Assembly: GCA_900768465.1 (NCBI GenBank)
Contig: CAAGCY010000007.1
Span: forward strand, 1-25,665
Reading direction: 5' to 3'
Source: Alphaproteobacteria bacterium
GTDB taxonomy: Bacteria; Pseudomonadota; Alphaproteobacteria; CAAGCB01; CAG-977
Length of the DNA stretch: 25,665 nt
This document shows, one piece after another, positions 15,637 through 23,705 of this stretch; the first letter of the stretch is position 1; every line of letters starts with the position of its first letter. Below the pieces are notes generated by a model. The model was not told where the DNA came from and made no database searches. It worked only from the letters and a program-made list of their open reading frames with translations. A program made the translations under genes and the position numbers.

Positions 15637-16992
15637 TCAGCGTGTTTTGTTTTTTTGAAGCTGTCCCAACAGTTCTGCCGTTACAGGCGTATGCGTATGC
15701 GTATGCGTTTCCCGTTTGCCTTGCTGTAACGAAGGTTGTTGTTGTTGTTCACCCGCCTGCTGCATGGCTTCTTTCAATTTTTTCTCTATTTCGGACTTGC
15801 GCCGTTCCCGTTCTTTTTTAACCCTTGTATGCAGTTTTGTCCTCCGGCTCTGCAGCTGCGAACAGGTTCTGTACAGATTGCTGGTTGTCAGCTGATCGCG
15901 TGTCGGCATCAGCTTTACGGCGTATTCTTCCAAAACATTGCGATTGACATCCATTTTTTTGCCATGTGCCAAATGCAACAAAATTTGTGCGGACGCGGTT
16001 TCCAATGCTTTGATTTTCGTTGTGCAAATCGCTTTCTTTCGCACAAGAGCATCGTTATACAAACGGGTTATGTTTTTGTTATAATCTCTGACAGACATTT
16101 GACCGCGCGCCCGTTTTTGTTCGGATGTCAAATTTTCGTCTTCGGGATTTTCCCGAATGCCGTAGCGTTCCTTTTTATTCCACAACGTCTGTTCGGCTTT
16201 TGTCAAAGGCTGACCGTCCTGCAATTTCTGTTCGATGATTTTCGCTTTTCCTTTCGGACCGAACAATTCCTGACGGTATTCGTCAATTTGCATTTTGTTG
16301 AATTGAAGGCGAAGATTGTTTTTTTCCGAATCCAAACGTTTGCGCTGTTCGGCTATCATACGGCTTTTTTCCAAATGAAGCTTTGTCTGAGAACGACGCG
16401 TATTGATTTCGATACGATTGGTCATTGCCAGTAAATGATTCAGATCTTTTCTCAACGTAAAGGGTTCGGGCGGTTTGTGGTTTTTTTGGCGGTTTGCATG
16501 GTCGGCAATCGCAGCTTCGGCGGCAAAAGACGCCTGAAGCGCGACTTCTTTTTTCCGATTTTCATCGCCCGACAAACTGACGCCGGAACGTTCGCAAGCG
16601 GCTTTCAGCGCACGCGCGACATCGGGCGGCAAATCATCGGCAACATCGGCGAAACCGTGTTCCTTGACTTCTCTGATCAAAGCATCCAGCGAATACGAAA
16701 CGTTTTTCATCTTTGTTTCAGCCGCCCGTTCTTGGAATTCGGCTTTTTTTTCACCGCTGTCGCTGATTTTTTGACCGGCGACGGTACGGATTTCAACATG
16801 TTCGCCTTTTTCGTCATCTTTGACGATTTTGACGGATGAAATCGCATCGGCGGATTTGCTGACGCGGCGCGCGCTGAACGCGGCATCCTGTTGCTGCATC
16901 AACCGTTCCCATGCCGCTTTCAAACGTTTCGGGTCTTTATCCGATTGTTTTTTCTGCGGCGCATCTTTCCGTTTGTTGTTTTCATCCGTCAT
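15637..16992 (-). CDS. Charged helical protein, operon partner of the giant repeat protein (451 aa)
   Basis: I do not recognise the whole protein. It is hydrophilic and very rich in Lys, Arg, Glu and Gln, with no signal or membrane segment, and is mostly helical or coiled coil. Residues about 205-380 contain DGQPLTKAEQTLWNKKERYG followed by a DYNKNITRLY...KALETASAQI stretch. The same order occurs near the C terminus of its upstream neighbour (SGQPLSAEDNRIKAMADKYQ, then EDFDQKNKKAF...AALNASAMI), suggesting a shared domain by duplication. The tail is low complexity: four Gln codons and a Thr-His run (THTHTHT). ATG 16992 has AGAGG seven bases upstream and is 12 bases after the neighbour's stop, so the genes form an operon. 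A structural or nucleic-acid-associated role is possible, but unproven. Confidence 0.8.
   Translation of the reverse strand: MTDENNKRKDAPQKKQSDKDPKRLKAAWERLMQQQDAAFSARRVSKSADAISSVKIVKDDEKGEHVEIRTVAGQKISDSGEKKAEFQERAAETKMKNVSYSLDALIREVKEHGFADVADDLPPDVARALKAACERSGVSLSGDENRKKEVALQASFAAEAAIADHANRQKNHKPPEPFTLRKDLNHLLAMTNRIEINTRRSQTKLHLEKSRMIAEQRKRLDSEKNNLRLQFNKMQIDEYRQELFGPKGKAKIIEQKLQDGQPLTKAEQTLWNKKERYGIRENPEDENLTSEQKRARGQMSVRDYNKNITRLYNDALVRKKAICTTKIKALETASAQILLHLAHGKKMDVNRNVLEEYAVKLMPTRDQLTTSNLYRTCSQLQSRRTKLHTRVKKERERRKSEIEKKLKEAMQQAGEQQQQPSLQQGKRETHTHTHTPVTAELLGQLQKNKTR
15687..15708 (-). repeat. In-frame ACGCAT hexanucleotide microsatellite
   Basis: Three full copies plus a partial copy of the six-base unit encode alternating Thr-His in the 451-residue protein. 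Because the unit is six bases, gain or loss changes length but not frame. A nearby run of five GTT triplets (15735-15749) encodes the poly-Gln. Confidence 0.85.
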
Positions 16993-17004
16993 GGCAAACC
17001 TCTT

Positions 17005-20000
17005 TTATCTGCTGTTTTGAGCGGCGGCATGTACAAAAGCATTCCGTTGTTCGGAAGCTTCGGACGCTTGCTGGTTATTTTTCTCGTTCCGTTTTGTCAC
17101 TTTGTTGTAGTTTTTCTTGTTTCGCTCCGTCAGCGTTGCCGTTTCGGCATTGATATTGCCGATTTGACGCAAGGTTTCGGAAACCGGCTGATGCGCGCTT
17201 GCGATTTGCTTCCATTCCTTTCTCGCGGTTGCCAGCAGATCCTTTTTCGACGGAAGTTTAGCCGATTCCGAAGAAATCATGGCTGAGGCATTAAGCGCCG
17301 CTTCACGGCGAACAACCGCCGTCTCAAAAGCGGAAGTGCGTTCAATCATGGATTCTTTTTTACGAAAAGCCTTTTTGTTTTTCTGATCGAAATCTTCAAG
17401 ATCAATACGGCGGCGCGTTTCAGGTTCTTTTGTCGGATCGACGTTGATTTGATATTTGTCCGCCATTGCTTTGATGCGATTATCTTCGGCGGACAACGGT
17501 TGACCGCTGTCTTCTTTTTGCTGCACGGCGGTAAGCCGGTTGCGCCATTCGTTGCGCTGATCCGCTCCCATCTCATTGAGCAACGCTCTTTTGCGGTTCT
17601 TTTCCGTCTGTTTCAAATCTTCCAAAGCTTCCTTGGAGCGTTTATTCAGAACCCTCAGTTTGCCGTCCAAATCGTCGGGTTCTTTTTCCACCGCGGTAAG
17701 AGGACGAATTCCCTCTTTTTCCGCGGCGCGAATCGTATCAAAGTTCGCCAGTTCGGGATGCGGATCTTCCTTTGTTTTTTTACGCGGAGGCTGTATTTCG
17801 CGGATTTTTTCCAAAGCAAAGAACCGACTGTCCAAATCCGCGCAGCGTTCCGACAACGTCGGTTCGCGCATTTCGGGATTTCTCGCTTCCGTGTCTTCAG
17901 CGCTTTGCGGCAGCGTTTTGTCTTTTGAATTGAACGCGTTTTCCAATTCCGCGCCTTCTTTCAGCATTTCCGGCGTCGGCACGAAATCCTTGGTCGGCAT
18001 TCCCAAAGAACGACACGCCAAATACATTTGTTTTTGGAAAGCGGGGGATCCGGTAATACGAATGGATGTCCAGCCCTTTTGCTGCCCCAAACGCACCAAA
18101 GTCATGCATTCTTCCAACGTCGGCTCTTTTTTCTCGCCTTCTTTGGATCTGACAACCAGCTCTATGCGGCTTGTGGAGTTAATCAAGGTATTGCCGTTTT
18201 CCAGATCCATCAATGCCGATCCTTTTAAATTACGGCATTCCTTAATGCTTTCAAACGGGGAAGCGTACGGCGGTTTTGCGCGCGATCCTTCCATACCGAA
18301 GTAGTTAATCCATTGCTGCAGGTTTTTCCCCTGCTTCATCAGATCTTCTTCGCCCAAACCTTTGGCTTTTTCATCTTCATTACCGTTTTCGGCGACGTAA
18401 ACTTCCTCGTCTTCGTTTTCCGACGTCCGATCGGATTGATTATCGCTGTTTTCAGCGGTCTGTTCGGGCGCTGTATTGGCAACCACGCTTTCGACAGTCC
18501 GTTCGCCGGCATCGTTTGCCCGATTATCGGCGGCGGTCTGCTCCGCCCCGCCGTTTTGTTGGGTGTTGGCGAAAGACTGTTCGGCTCCGCTGTTGGAAGT
18601 TTCACGCTTCACCCCGCCGACTTGAGCCAGCCTGTCAGCCGCCTGCTCAAACAGTTTGGTGCGGGAAAAATCTTCATTCATACACGGCAATCTTTCAGAA
18701 TAATACCCTGCATTGGAACCTCCCTTCCCTATTTCGACATAACCCTGCCGGAAACAAGCAAGCTCCTGTTCGCTTAATTGAGGATGATTGTCCCCGTCGA
18801 CGGCAACCGGAATTTCATTCGACCAGTTTTCCGAAAATTCGGGCATTTGCGGCGTGTAGACGTTTTTCCCGAACAACCGGATGGCGCGATGCGTTTTGTC
18901 GCCGTTCGGTCCGGATTCTTTATAAGAACCGTCTTCGTTGAAAGAATAGTTTGTAACCGATTCTTCGCTGTCACGAATAAGCCCTTTGGTTACTCTGCCG
19001 TCCGCATCATAGAAACGAGCTTCCCGCTCTTGCCCGCTCAAATTGAATTGTCCGTCTTTGACTTTAACCGCCTTGCCGTCTTGGATTGCGTAATCCGTAA
19101 AGCCATACACATCCCCGCCTCTGTCAAAAGAGAAGGCGCGCGCTTTCTGATCCACATAATCGACAATAGACATTCTGCCGTCGCGGGTTGTTTCGGAACG
19201 CAACAGCTGACCTTCCGCGCTGCGGACATCCTTGTAAACGGCATCCCCGTCGTATTGGATAGAGGTTGAAACCGCCGGCTTTCCTTCGTTGTACAGTTCA
19301 ATGTTCGTCGGACGACCTTCATCGTCAAAACGCACAAAGTTTTGCTGTACGCCGTTGCTGAAATCAGCAGCGAATTTACGGTGTCCTTCCGCGTCATAAC
19401 TGTCAAAACCGGTCTGTTGCCCGTCGACATCATAAGTATACATCGATACACTGCCGTCGTCAGAATAAGCATACGCGACCGATCCGCTGACTCTTCCCAG
19501 GTTGTCATACAACGTCTGTTCGCTCAGTCTGCCGTCTTTGTCAAAAACTTGGTCGGGCTGTTTTTCTTCCCGTTCTTCGGAAGCCGGCGTTATCATGTTG
19601 ACGTACGCGTCGGATTCGGCGACCTGCTCCGCCTGCTGTTCAGCCTGTTTTTCAGGTTCGGCTTGTTTGACTTCTTCCACGGGTTCAGCTTTCCGTTCTT
19701 CTTGAACGGATTCGGTCTGTTTTTCCGCTTGTTTTTCGGGCGCGGGCGTTATCACATTGTCGTTTACGTCATATTCAACGACTTGTTCAACGCCGTCTTT
19801 GACAACATAAGCTTTACTTCCCTTGAATTCGCCGTTTTCGTAAATGCCTTCGCCCGCCAGTTTGCCGTCTTTGTCAAACTTTTGATCCGACACGGGACGA
19901 TCCAGCACATCCTTCACGGCAACGTGCGAAAAACCTTCGTTATCAATGAAATAGGCTTTGCTTCCCTTAAATTCGCCGTTTTCGTAAATACCTTCGCCCG

Positions 20001-21030
20001 CCAGTTTACCGTCTTTGTCAAACTTTTGATCCGACACGGGACGATCCTGCACATCCTTCACGGCAACGTGCGAAAAACCTTCGTTATCAACGAAATAGGC
20101 TTTGCTTCCTTTGAATTCGCCGTTTTCATAGATGCCTTCGCCAATCAGATTTCCGTCTTTATCGAATTTCTTGTCAGCAGAGACGCGCCCGTCGTCATCA
20201 TAAGACACCAAGTGATTATAGCCTTCCGAATCCGTCATTTGTCTGTCTTTTTTCCGGCTTTCGGGTTCGGCTTGTTTGGTTTCTTCCGCAATTTCCGCCT
20301 TTTGTTCTTCCTTGACGGGGGATTTTTCCGGTTCGCCGAACGACGCGACCCACGCATCCATTTTCGGTTCGGGCTTGCTCTTAAAGAAAGCTTCTTCGGC
20401 TTTGTAAGCGTTCAAGTGTTCTTCCGCCGCCGCGCGGTCGCGCGACCAGTCGTCTTTGGTCGGCACCCAGACTTGATTCGGAAAGCGAAGGTCTTTCGTC
20501 TGATAGCTCATTTTCACTTCATCATTACGGTAAGAGCGGATATGGCGCGTTCCGTTGTCATCATAGAAGCTTTGCGAAGTAATATAGATTTTGCCGTTGC
20601 TTATCTCATAGGAAACGGTTTCGTTTTCTTCGCCGTTTTCTTTGTAGGTCTGCGACGAAAAAGATTTCAGATTGCCATGCAGGTCATAATCCGCAAGTCC
20701 CACCTGCCGACCTTTGTCGTCAAGCCGGACAATCCGCTGCGGCACATTGTCCCCGTTGAAGTATTTCGTCGTTTTAAAGCCGTTTTCGTCGTAAGAACTT
20801 TCCTCGCGGCTTTTAAGCTTTCCGTCCTTAAAGGAATCGTGCGACAAACGGCGTCCCGATTCGTCATAGGTGTATTGGTGCGAAAATAAAACGTTTCCCT
20901 GCGCGTCCAAAATTCTGGATGCCACGACATTGCCGTTTTCGTCGCGGTCCTCTTCTTCTTTTGTGCGCAAACTGTTCATAAAACTGTTCAACGAACCCGT
21001 CAAACCTTCAACGTTTGTTCCTTCAGCCAT
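17005..21030 (-). CDS. Giant repeat protein with YD/MORN-like repeats and LPD7-like domain (1341 aa)
   Basis: Not a known named gene. From the N terminus: residues about 30-165 hold degenerate YD-like repeats (DENGN, YDESGRR, DDKGRQVG, DLHGNL); about 262-420 hold three 48-residue units with FDKDG and GEGIYENGEFKGSKAY, resembling MORN or YwqK-type repeats; then an acidic Glu/Gln/Ala linker; about 490-760 hold more YD-like repeats (YDNLGRVSG, YDVDGQQTGF, YDAEG); about 938-1020 look like an LPD7 domain (RIELVV...GWTSIRITGSPAFQKQMYLACRSLGMPTKDFVPT), known from relaxases and polyvalent proteins of conjugative elements and phages; the last 300 residues are charged helices. No signal peptide. ATG 21030 has AGGGAG eight bases upstream; an extension to 21081 lacks support. 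A TATAGT box (21080-21085) may be its promoter. Followed after 12 bases by its 451-residue partner. Confidence 0.8.
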   Translation of the reverse strand: MAEGTNVEGLTGSLNSFMNSLRTKEEEDRDENGNVVASRILDAQGNVLFSHQYTYDESGRRLSHDSFKDGKLKSREESSYDENGFKTTKYFNGDNVPQRIVRLDDKGRQVGLADYDLHGNLKSFSSQTYKENGEENETVSYEISNGKIYITSQSFYDDNGTRHIRSYRNDEVKMSYQTKDLRFPNQVWVPTKDDWSRDRAAAEEHLNAYKAEEAFFKSKPEPKMDAWVASFGEPEKSPVKEEQKAEIAEETKQAEPESRKKDRQMTDSEGYNHLVSYDDDGRVSADKKFDKDGNLIGEGIYENGEFKGSKAYFVDNEGFSHVAVKDVQDRPVSDQKFDKDGKLAGEGIYENGEFKGSKAYFIDNEGFSHVAVKDVLDRPVSDQKFDKDGKLAGEGIYENGEFKGSKAYVVKDGVEQVVEYDVNDNVITPAPEKQAEKQTESVQEERKAEPVEEVKQAEPEKQAEQQAEQVAESDAYVNMITPASEEREEKQPDQVFDKDGRLSEQTLYDNLGRVSGSVAYAYSDDGSVSMYTYDVDGQQTGFDSYDAEGHRKFAADFSNGVQQNFVRFDDEGRPTNIELYNEGKPAVSTSIQYDGDAVYKDVRSAEGQLLRSETTRDGRMSIVDYVDQKARAFSFDRGGDVYGFTDYAIQDGKAVKVKDGQFNLSGQEREARFYDADGRVTKGLIRDSEESVTNYSFNEDGSYKESGPNGDKTHRAIRLFGKNVYTPQMPEFSENWSNEIPVAVDGDNHPQLSEQELACFRQGYVEIGKGGSNAGYYSERLPCMNEDFSRTKLFEQAADRLAQVGGVKRETSNSGAEQSFANTQQNGGAEQTAADNRANDAGERTVESVVANTAPEQTAENSDNQSDRTSENEDEEVYVAENGNEDEKAKGLGEEDLMKQGKNLQQWINYFGMEGSRAKPPYASPFESIKECRNLKGSALMDLENGNTLINSTSRIELVVRSKEGEKKEPTLEECMTLVRLGQQKGWTSIRITGSPAFQKQMYLACRSLGMPTKDFVPTPEMLKEGAELENAFNSKDKTLPQSAEDTEARNPEMREPTLSERCADLDSRFFALEKIREIQPPRKKTKEDPHPELANFDTIRAAEKEGIRPLTAVEKEPDDLDGKLRVLNKRSKEALEDLKQTEKNRKRALLNEMGADQRNEWRNRLTAVQQKEDSGQPLSAEDNRIKAMADKYQINVDPTKEPETRRRIDLEDFDQKNKKAFRKKESMIERTSAFETAVVRREAALNASAMISSESAKLPSKKDLLATARKEWKQIASAHQPVSETLRQIGNINAETATLTERNKKNYNKVTKRNEKNNQQASEASEQRNAFVHAAAQNSR
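19817..20248 (-). repeat. Three tandem 144-bp coding repeats in the giant protein
   Basis: The unit is 144 bp (48 codons), in phases 19817-19960, 19961-20104 and 20105-20248. The first two differ at only 5 of 144 positions by my alignment, with two amino-acid changes, pointing to recent duplication or gene conversion. The third is more divergent. A further decayed half-unit extends to about 19770. Confidence 0.9.
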
Positions 21031-21172
21031 CGCGGGACTCCCTACTGTTATAACGACAGGCAACTTAATCCGATGATTCACTATACCCTATTTTCCAAAA
21101 AAAAAGAAACATTTTTTGACATCCTCCCTGATAAAAAGATAAGTCCATAAAAATAAATGATATTTTTTTGAC

Positions 21173-21205
21173 AAAAAAAGACCGCCCTTGGAATCAAGGA
21201 CGGTC
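21173..21205 (-). terminator. Rho-independent terminator of pgk
   Basis: On the minus strand GACCGTCCTTG (21195-21205) pairs with CAAGGGCGGTC (21180-21190), 11 bp with one G-U, with a 4-base loop, followed by seven T (21173-21179). It is 20 bases after the pgk stop. Confidence 0.92.
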
Positions 21206-21225
21206 TTTCGGTCAAAACGGAAAAA

Positions 21226-22416
21226 TTACTTTTCCAGCACTTTGACGCCCGGCAGGACTTTGCCTTCCATCCATTCCAGGAAAGCGCCGCCCGCGGCGGA
21301 CAGGTACGACAGCTTGTCGGCGACGCCCGCGTGTTTCAGCGCGGAAACCGTATCGCCGCCGCCGCCGATGGATTTCAATCCCTTGGCGGTCAAATCGGCG
21401 ACCGCTTCGGCAATCGCAAAAGTCGCTTTGTTGAACGGCTTGATTTCAAACGCGCCGACGGGACCGTTCCAAATCACGGTCTTGCATTCGCCCAGTTTTT
21501 TGACGACTTCGGCGACGGATTTCGGACCGATGTCCAGAATCATCATGTCGGCGGGAACCGCGTTCACGTCAACCGTTTCGTTTTCGGCGTTTTCAGCGAA
21601 TTCTTTGGCGACGACGACGTCGACGGGCAGAATGATTTCGCATTTCGCGGCTTCCGCCTTTTTCATGATTTCGCGGGCGGTGTCAGCCATTTCCTTTTCG
21701 CACAGGGACGTGCCGACGGCAACGCCTTTGGCGAACAGGAACGTGTTTGCCATGCCGCCGCCGATGACCAGCTTGTCAACCTTGGCGACCAAGTTGCCCA
21801 GCAAATCCAGCTTCGTCGACACTTTCGCACCGCCGACAATCGCGGCGACGGGACGAACGGGGTTGCCCAAAGCGGCGTCCAAAGCTTCCAGTTCCGCCTG
21901 CATCAGCAGACCGGCGGCGTTCGGCTTCAGTTTTGCCATGCCTTCGGTGGACGCGTGGGCGCGGTGAGCGCAGGAAAACGCGTCGTTGACATAGATGTCG
22001 ATGTCTTTCGCCAGTTTGGCGGCGAATTCGGGATCGTTCTTTTCTTCCTCGGCGTAAAAGCGCAGATTTTCCAACATGACGACGTCGCCGTCTTTCATCG
22101 CTTTGATGGCGGATTCGACTTTCGGTCCGATGCAGTCGTCAACGAAAACGATTTTCCGACCCAAAGCTTTTTCAACGTCGGGCACAATCTGACCCAGCGA
22201 CATTTCGGGAACGACCTGACCTTTGGGGCGGCCGAAGTGCGAAGCGATGACGACTTTCGCGCCTTTGTCCGTCAACGCTTTGACGGTCGGGACGAAACGG
22301 TCGATACGGGTGGTGTCGGTGACTTTGCCGTCTTTGAACGGGACGTTCAAGTCGGCGCGGACGAAAACGACTTTGCCTTTGGCGTCCAAATCTTTAATCG
22401 TATTGAATTTAGCCAT
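21226..22416 (-). CDS. pgk: Phosphoglycerate kinase (396 aa)
   Basis: Glycolytic enzyme that transfers the phosphate of 1,3-bisphosphoglycerate to ADP. The N-terminal signature VFVRADLNVPF and the substrate motif HFGRPKG are intact, as are MLENLRF, NDAFSCAHRAHAS, the hinge WNGPVGAFE and the nucleotide-binding GGGGDTV near the C terminus. Length is that of a normal bacterial enzyme. The start MAKFNTIKDLD at 22416 has AAGGA ten bases upstream; a nine-residue extension is not family-like. It is downstream of gap on the same strand, 75 bases apart, with a hairpin between them, and is the last gene of the unit, with a strong terminator behind it. Confidence 0.97.
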   Translation of the reverse strand: MAKFNTIKDLDAKGKVVFVRADLNVPFKDGKVTDTTRIDRFVPTVKALTDKGAKVVIASHFGRPKGQVVPEMSLGQIVPDVEKALGRKIVFVDDCIGPKVESAIKAMKDGDVVMLENLRFYAEEEKNDPEFAAKLAKDIDIYVNDAFSCAHRAHASTEGMAKLKPNAAGLLMQAELEALDAALGNPVRPVAAIVGGAKVSTKLDLLGNLVAKVDKLVIGGGMANTFLFAKGVAVGTSLCEKEMADTAREIMKKAEAAKCEIILPVDVVVAKEFAENAENETVDVNAVPADMMILDIGPKSVAEVVKKLGECKTVIWNGPVGAFEIKPFNKATFAIAEAVADLTAKGLKSIGGGGDTVSALKHAGVADKLSYLSAAGGAFLEWMEGKVLPGVKVLEK

Positions 22417-22446
22417 TTTTTTATTTTCCTTGCAGATAAACAAAAG

Positions 22447-22474
22447 CGGCTCCCTCCTTTGAGGGAGGAAGCCG
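22447..22474 (-). terminator. Intercistronic hairpin between gap and pgk
   Basis: On the minus strand CGGCTTCCTCC (22464-22474) pairs with GGAGGGAGCCG (22447-22457), an 11-bp stem with one G-U and a 6-base loop, followed by CTTTTGTTTATC. The stem ends 17 bases after the gap stop. The T-run is imperfect, so partial termination or mRNA 3'-end stabilisation would both set gap expression above pgk. Confidence 0.75.
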
Positions 22475-22491
22475 TTTTGCGGTTAGAAACC

Positions 22492-23502
22492 TCAGATGAA
22501 CTTCGACATCGCGACGGCGGTATCGGACATACGGTTGGAGAAGCCCCATTCGTTGTCGTACCAGCTCAGGATGCGCAGGAAGTTGCCGTCGATGACTTTC
22601 GTCTGGTCGGCGTGGAAGATCGAGCTGAACTTCGTGTGCGTGAAGTCGGAAGAAACCAGCGGCAGGTCGTTGTAGCCCAAGATGCCTTTCAGACGACCTT
22701 CTTCGGACGCGGCTTTCATCGCGGCGTTGACTTCTTCTTCGGTCGTGTTCTTCGCCAATTCGACTTTCAGGTCGACGACGGACACGTCGGGGGTCGGAAC
22801 GCGGATCGCGGAACCCTGCAGCTTGCCCGCCAATTCCGGCAGAACCAGACCGACGGCTTTCGCGGCACCGGTCGTCGTCGGAATCATCGACAAAGCGGCG
22901 GCGCGGGCGCGGTACAAGTCTTTGTGCAGCGTGTCAACCGTGCGCTGATCGCCCGTGTAGGAGTGAATCGTCGTCATGTAGCCGCGGACGATACCGAAGT
23001 TTTCGTTCAAAACTTTGGCGACCGGGGACAAGCAGTTCGTCGTGCAGGACGCGTTGGAAACGATTTTGTGTTCAGCCGTCAGCTTGTCGTCGTTGACGCC
23101 GTAAACGACCGTCAGATCGGCGCCTTTGGACGGAGCGGATACCAGAACGCGTTTTGCGCCGGCTTCCAGATGGACTTTCGCTTTTTCGGCGTCGGTGAAA
23201 ATGCCCGTGCATTCATAGACGATGTCGATGTCCATTTCTTTCCACGGCAGGTTGTGCGGATCGCGTTCAGCCAAGACTTTGACGGTTTTGCCGTTGACGG
23301 TAATCGAATCGTCGGTGGCGGAAATTTCACCGGGGAAAGGACCGTGAACGGAATCGAATTTCAACAAATGAGCGTTGGCTTTCGGCGAACCGAGGTCGTT
23401 AATCGCAACGACGTCGACGTCCGTACGACCGGATTCCGCCAAAGCGCGGAAAGCCAAACGACCGATACGGCCGAAACCATTAATCGCAACGCGAACTGCC
23501 AT
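22492..23502 (-). CDS. gap: Glyceraldehyde-3-phosphate dehydrogenase, type I (336 aa)
   Basis: Oxidises glyceraldehyde 3-phosphate to 1,3-bisphosphoglycerate with NAD(P)+, feeding pgk directly. The Rossmann start VAINGFGRIGRLAFRAL, the NAD-preferring acidic residue in AINDLGS, the active-site SNASCTTNCL (Cys153) and the SWYDNEWGFSNRM motif near the C terminus are all present. The S-loop reads DQRTVDTLHKDLYRARAAA. The ORF stays open to 23691, but the family N terminus MAVRVAINGFG begins at ATG 23502, preceded by AAGGAG; the extension overlaps the promoter region. The leader has a small hairpin. It is divergent from the lipoprotein gene and upstream of pgk, in the usual gap-pgk order. Confidence 0.97.
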   Translation of the reverse strand: MAVRVAINGFGRIGRLAFRALAESGRTDVDVVAINDLGSPKANAHLLKFDSVHGPFPGEISATDDSITVNGKTVKVLAERDPHNLPWKEMDIDIVYECTGIFTDAEKAKVHLEAGAKRVLVSAPSKGADLTVVYGVNDDKLTAEHKIVSNASCTTNCLSPVAKVLNENFGIVRGYMTTIHSYTGDQRTVDTLHKDLYRARAAALSMIPTTTGAAKAVGLVLPELAGKLQGSAIRVPTPDVSVVDLKVELAKNTTEEEVNAAMKAASEEGRLKGILGYNDLPLVSSDFTHTKFSSIFHADQTKVIDGNFLRILSWYDNEWGFSNRMSDTAVAMSKFI

Positions 23503-23529
23503 GTATTTTCTCCTTAAAATGTTAAGCTT

Positions 23530-23545
23530 GCGTCCCATCGGACGC
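23530..23545 (-). promoter_or_regulatory. Small perfect hairpin in the gap leader
   Basis: GCGTCC and GGACGC form a 6-bp stem with a 4-base loop, 28 bases upstream of the gap start codon. No convincing gap promoter boxes could be placed in the AT-rich segment behind it. Confidence 0.4.
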
Positions 23546-23646
23546 GATTGAATTCTACAGCACGAATATATTTGCCACACTTTGAAAAAAAAATCAAAGC
23601 CTTTCCCGCATAAAGAGTCTGTTTTTTTCAAAAAAGATTCGGGGGC

Positions 23647-23676
23647 TTGGCTTTTGGCGGCGGCTCGTGCTACAAT
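23647..23676 (+). promoter_or_regulatory. Putative sigma70-type promoter of the downstream lipoprotein gene
   Basis: TTGGCT (23647-23652), 18-bp spacer, TACAAT (23671-23676), followed by GGAGG (23695-23699) and ATG at 23706. Transcription would start near 23683. Confidence 0.65.
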
Positions 23677-23705
23677 ACCCCTTTCGGACAATACGGAGGA
23701 TGCTT

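Noticed and set aside
19817..20248. Possible CRISPR array
   Set aside because: Units are 144 bp, contiguous, in frame with a protein and without spacers; they are coding repeats.
19342..20889. 515-residue open frame antisense to the giant repeat protein
   Set aside because: Its repeats merely mirror the 144-bp coding repeats; no ribosome site and hydrophobic low-complexity content.
21081..21136. Short upstream ORF (13 codons) before the giant protein gene
   Set aside because: The GGGAGG sits directly against the ATG with no spacing, and the putative -10 box falls at the end of the ORF.
21331..23517. 728-residue open frame on the plus strand across pgk and gap
   Set aside because: It spans two well-supported genes and their intergenic hairpin in antisense, with Phe/Gly/Arg-rich composition and no family signature.
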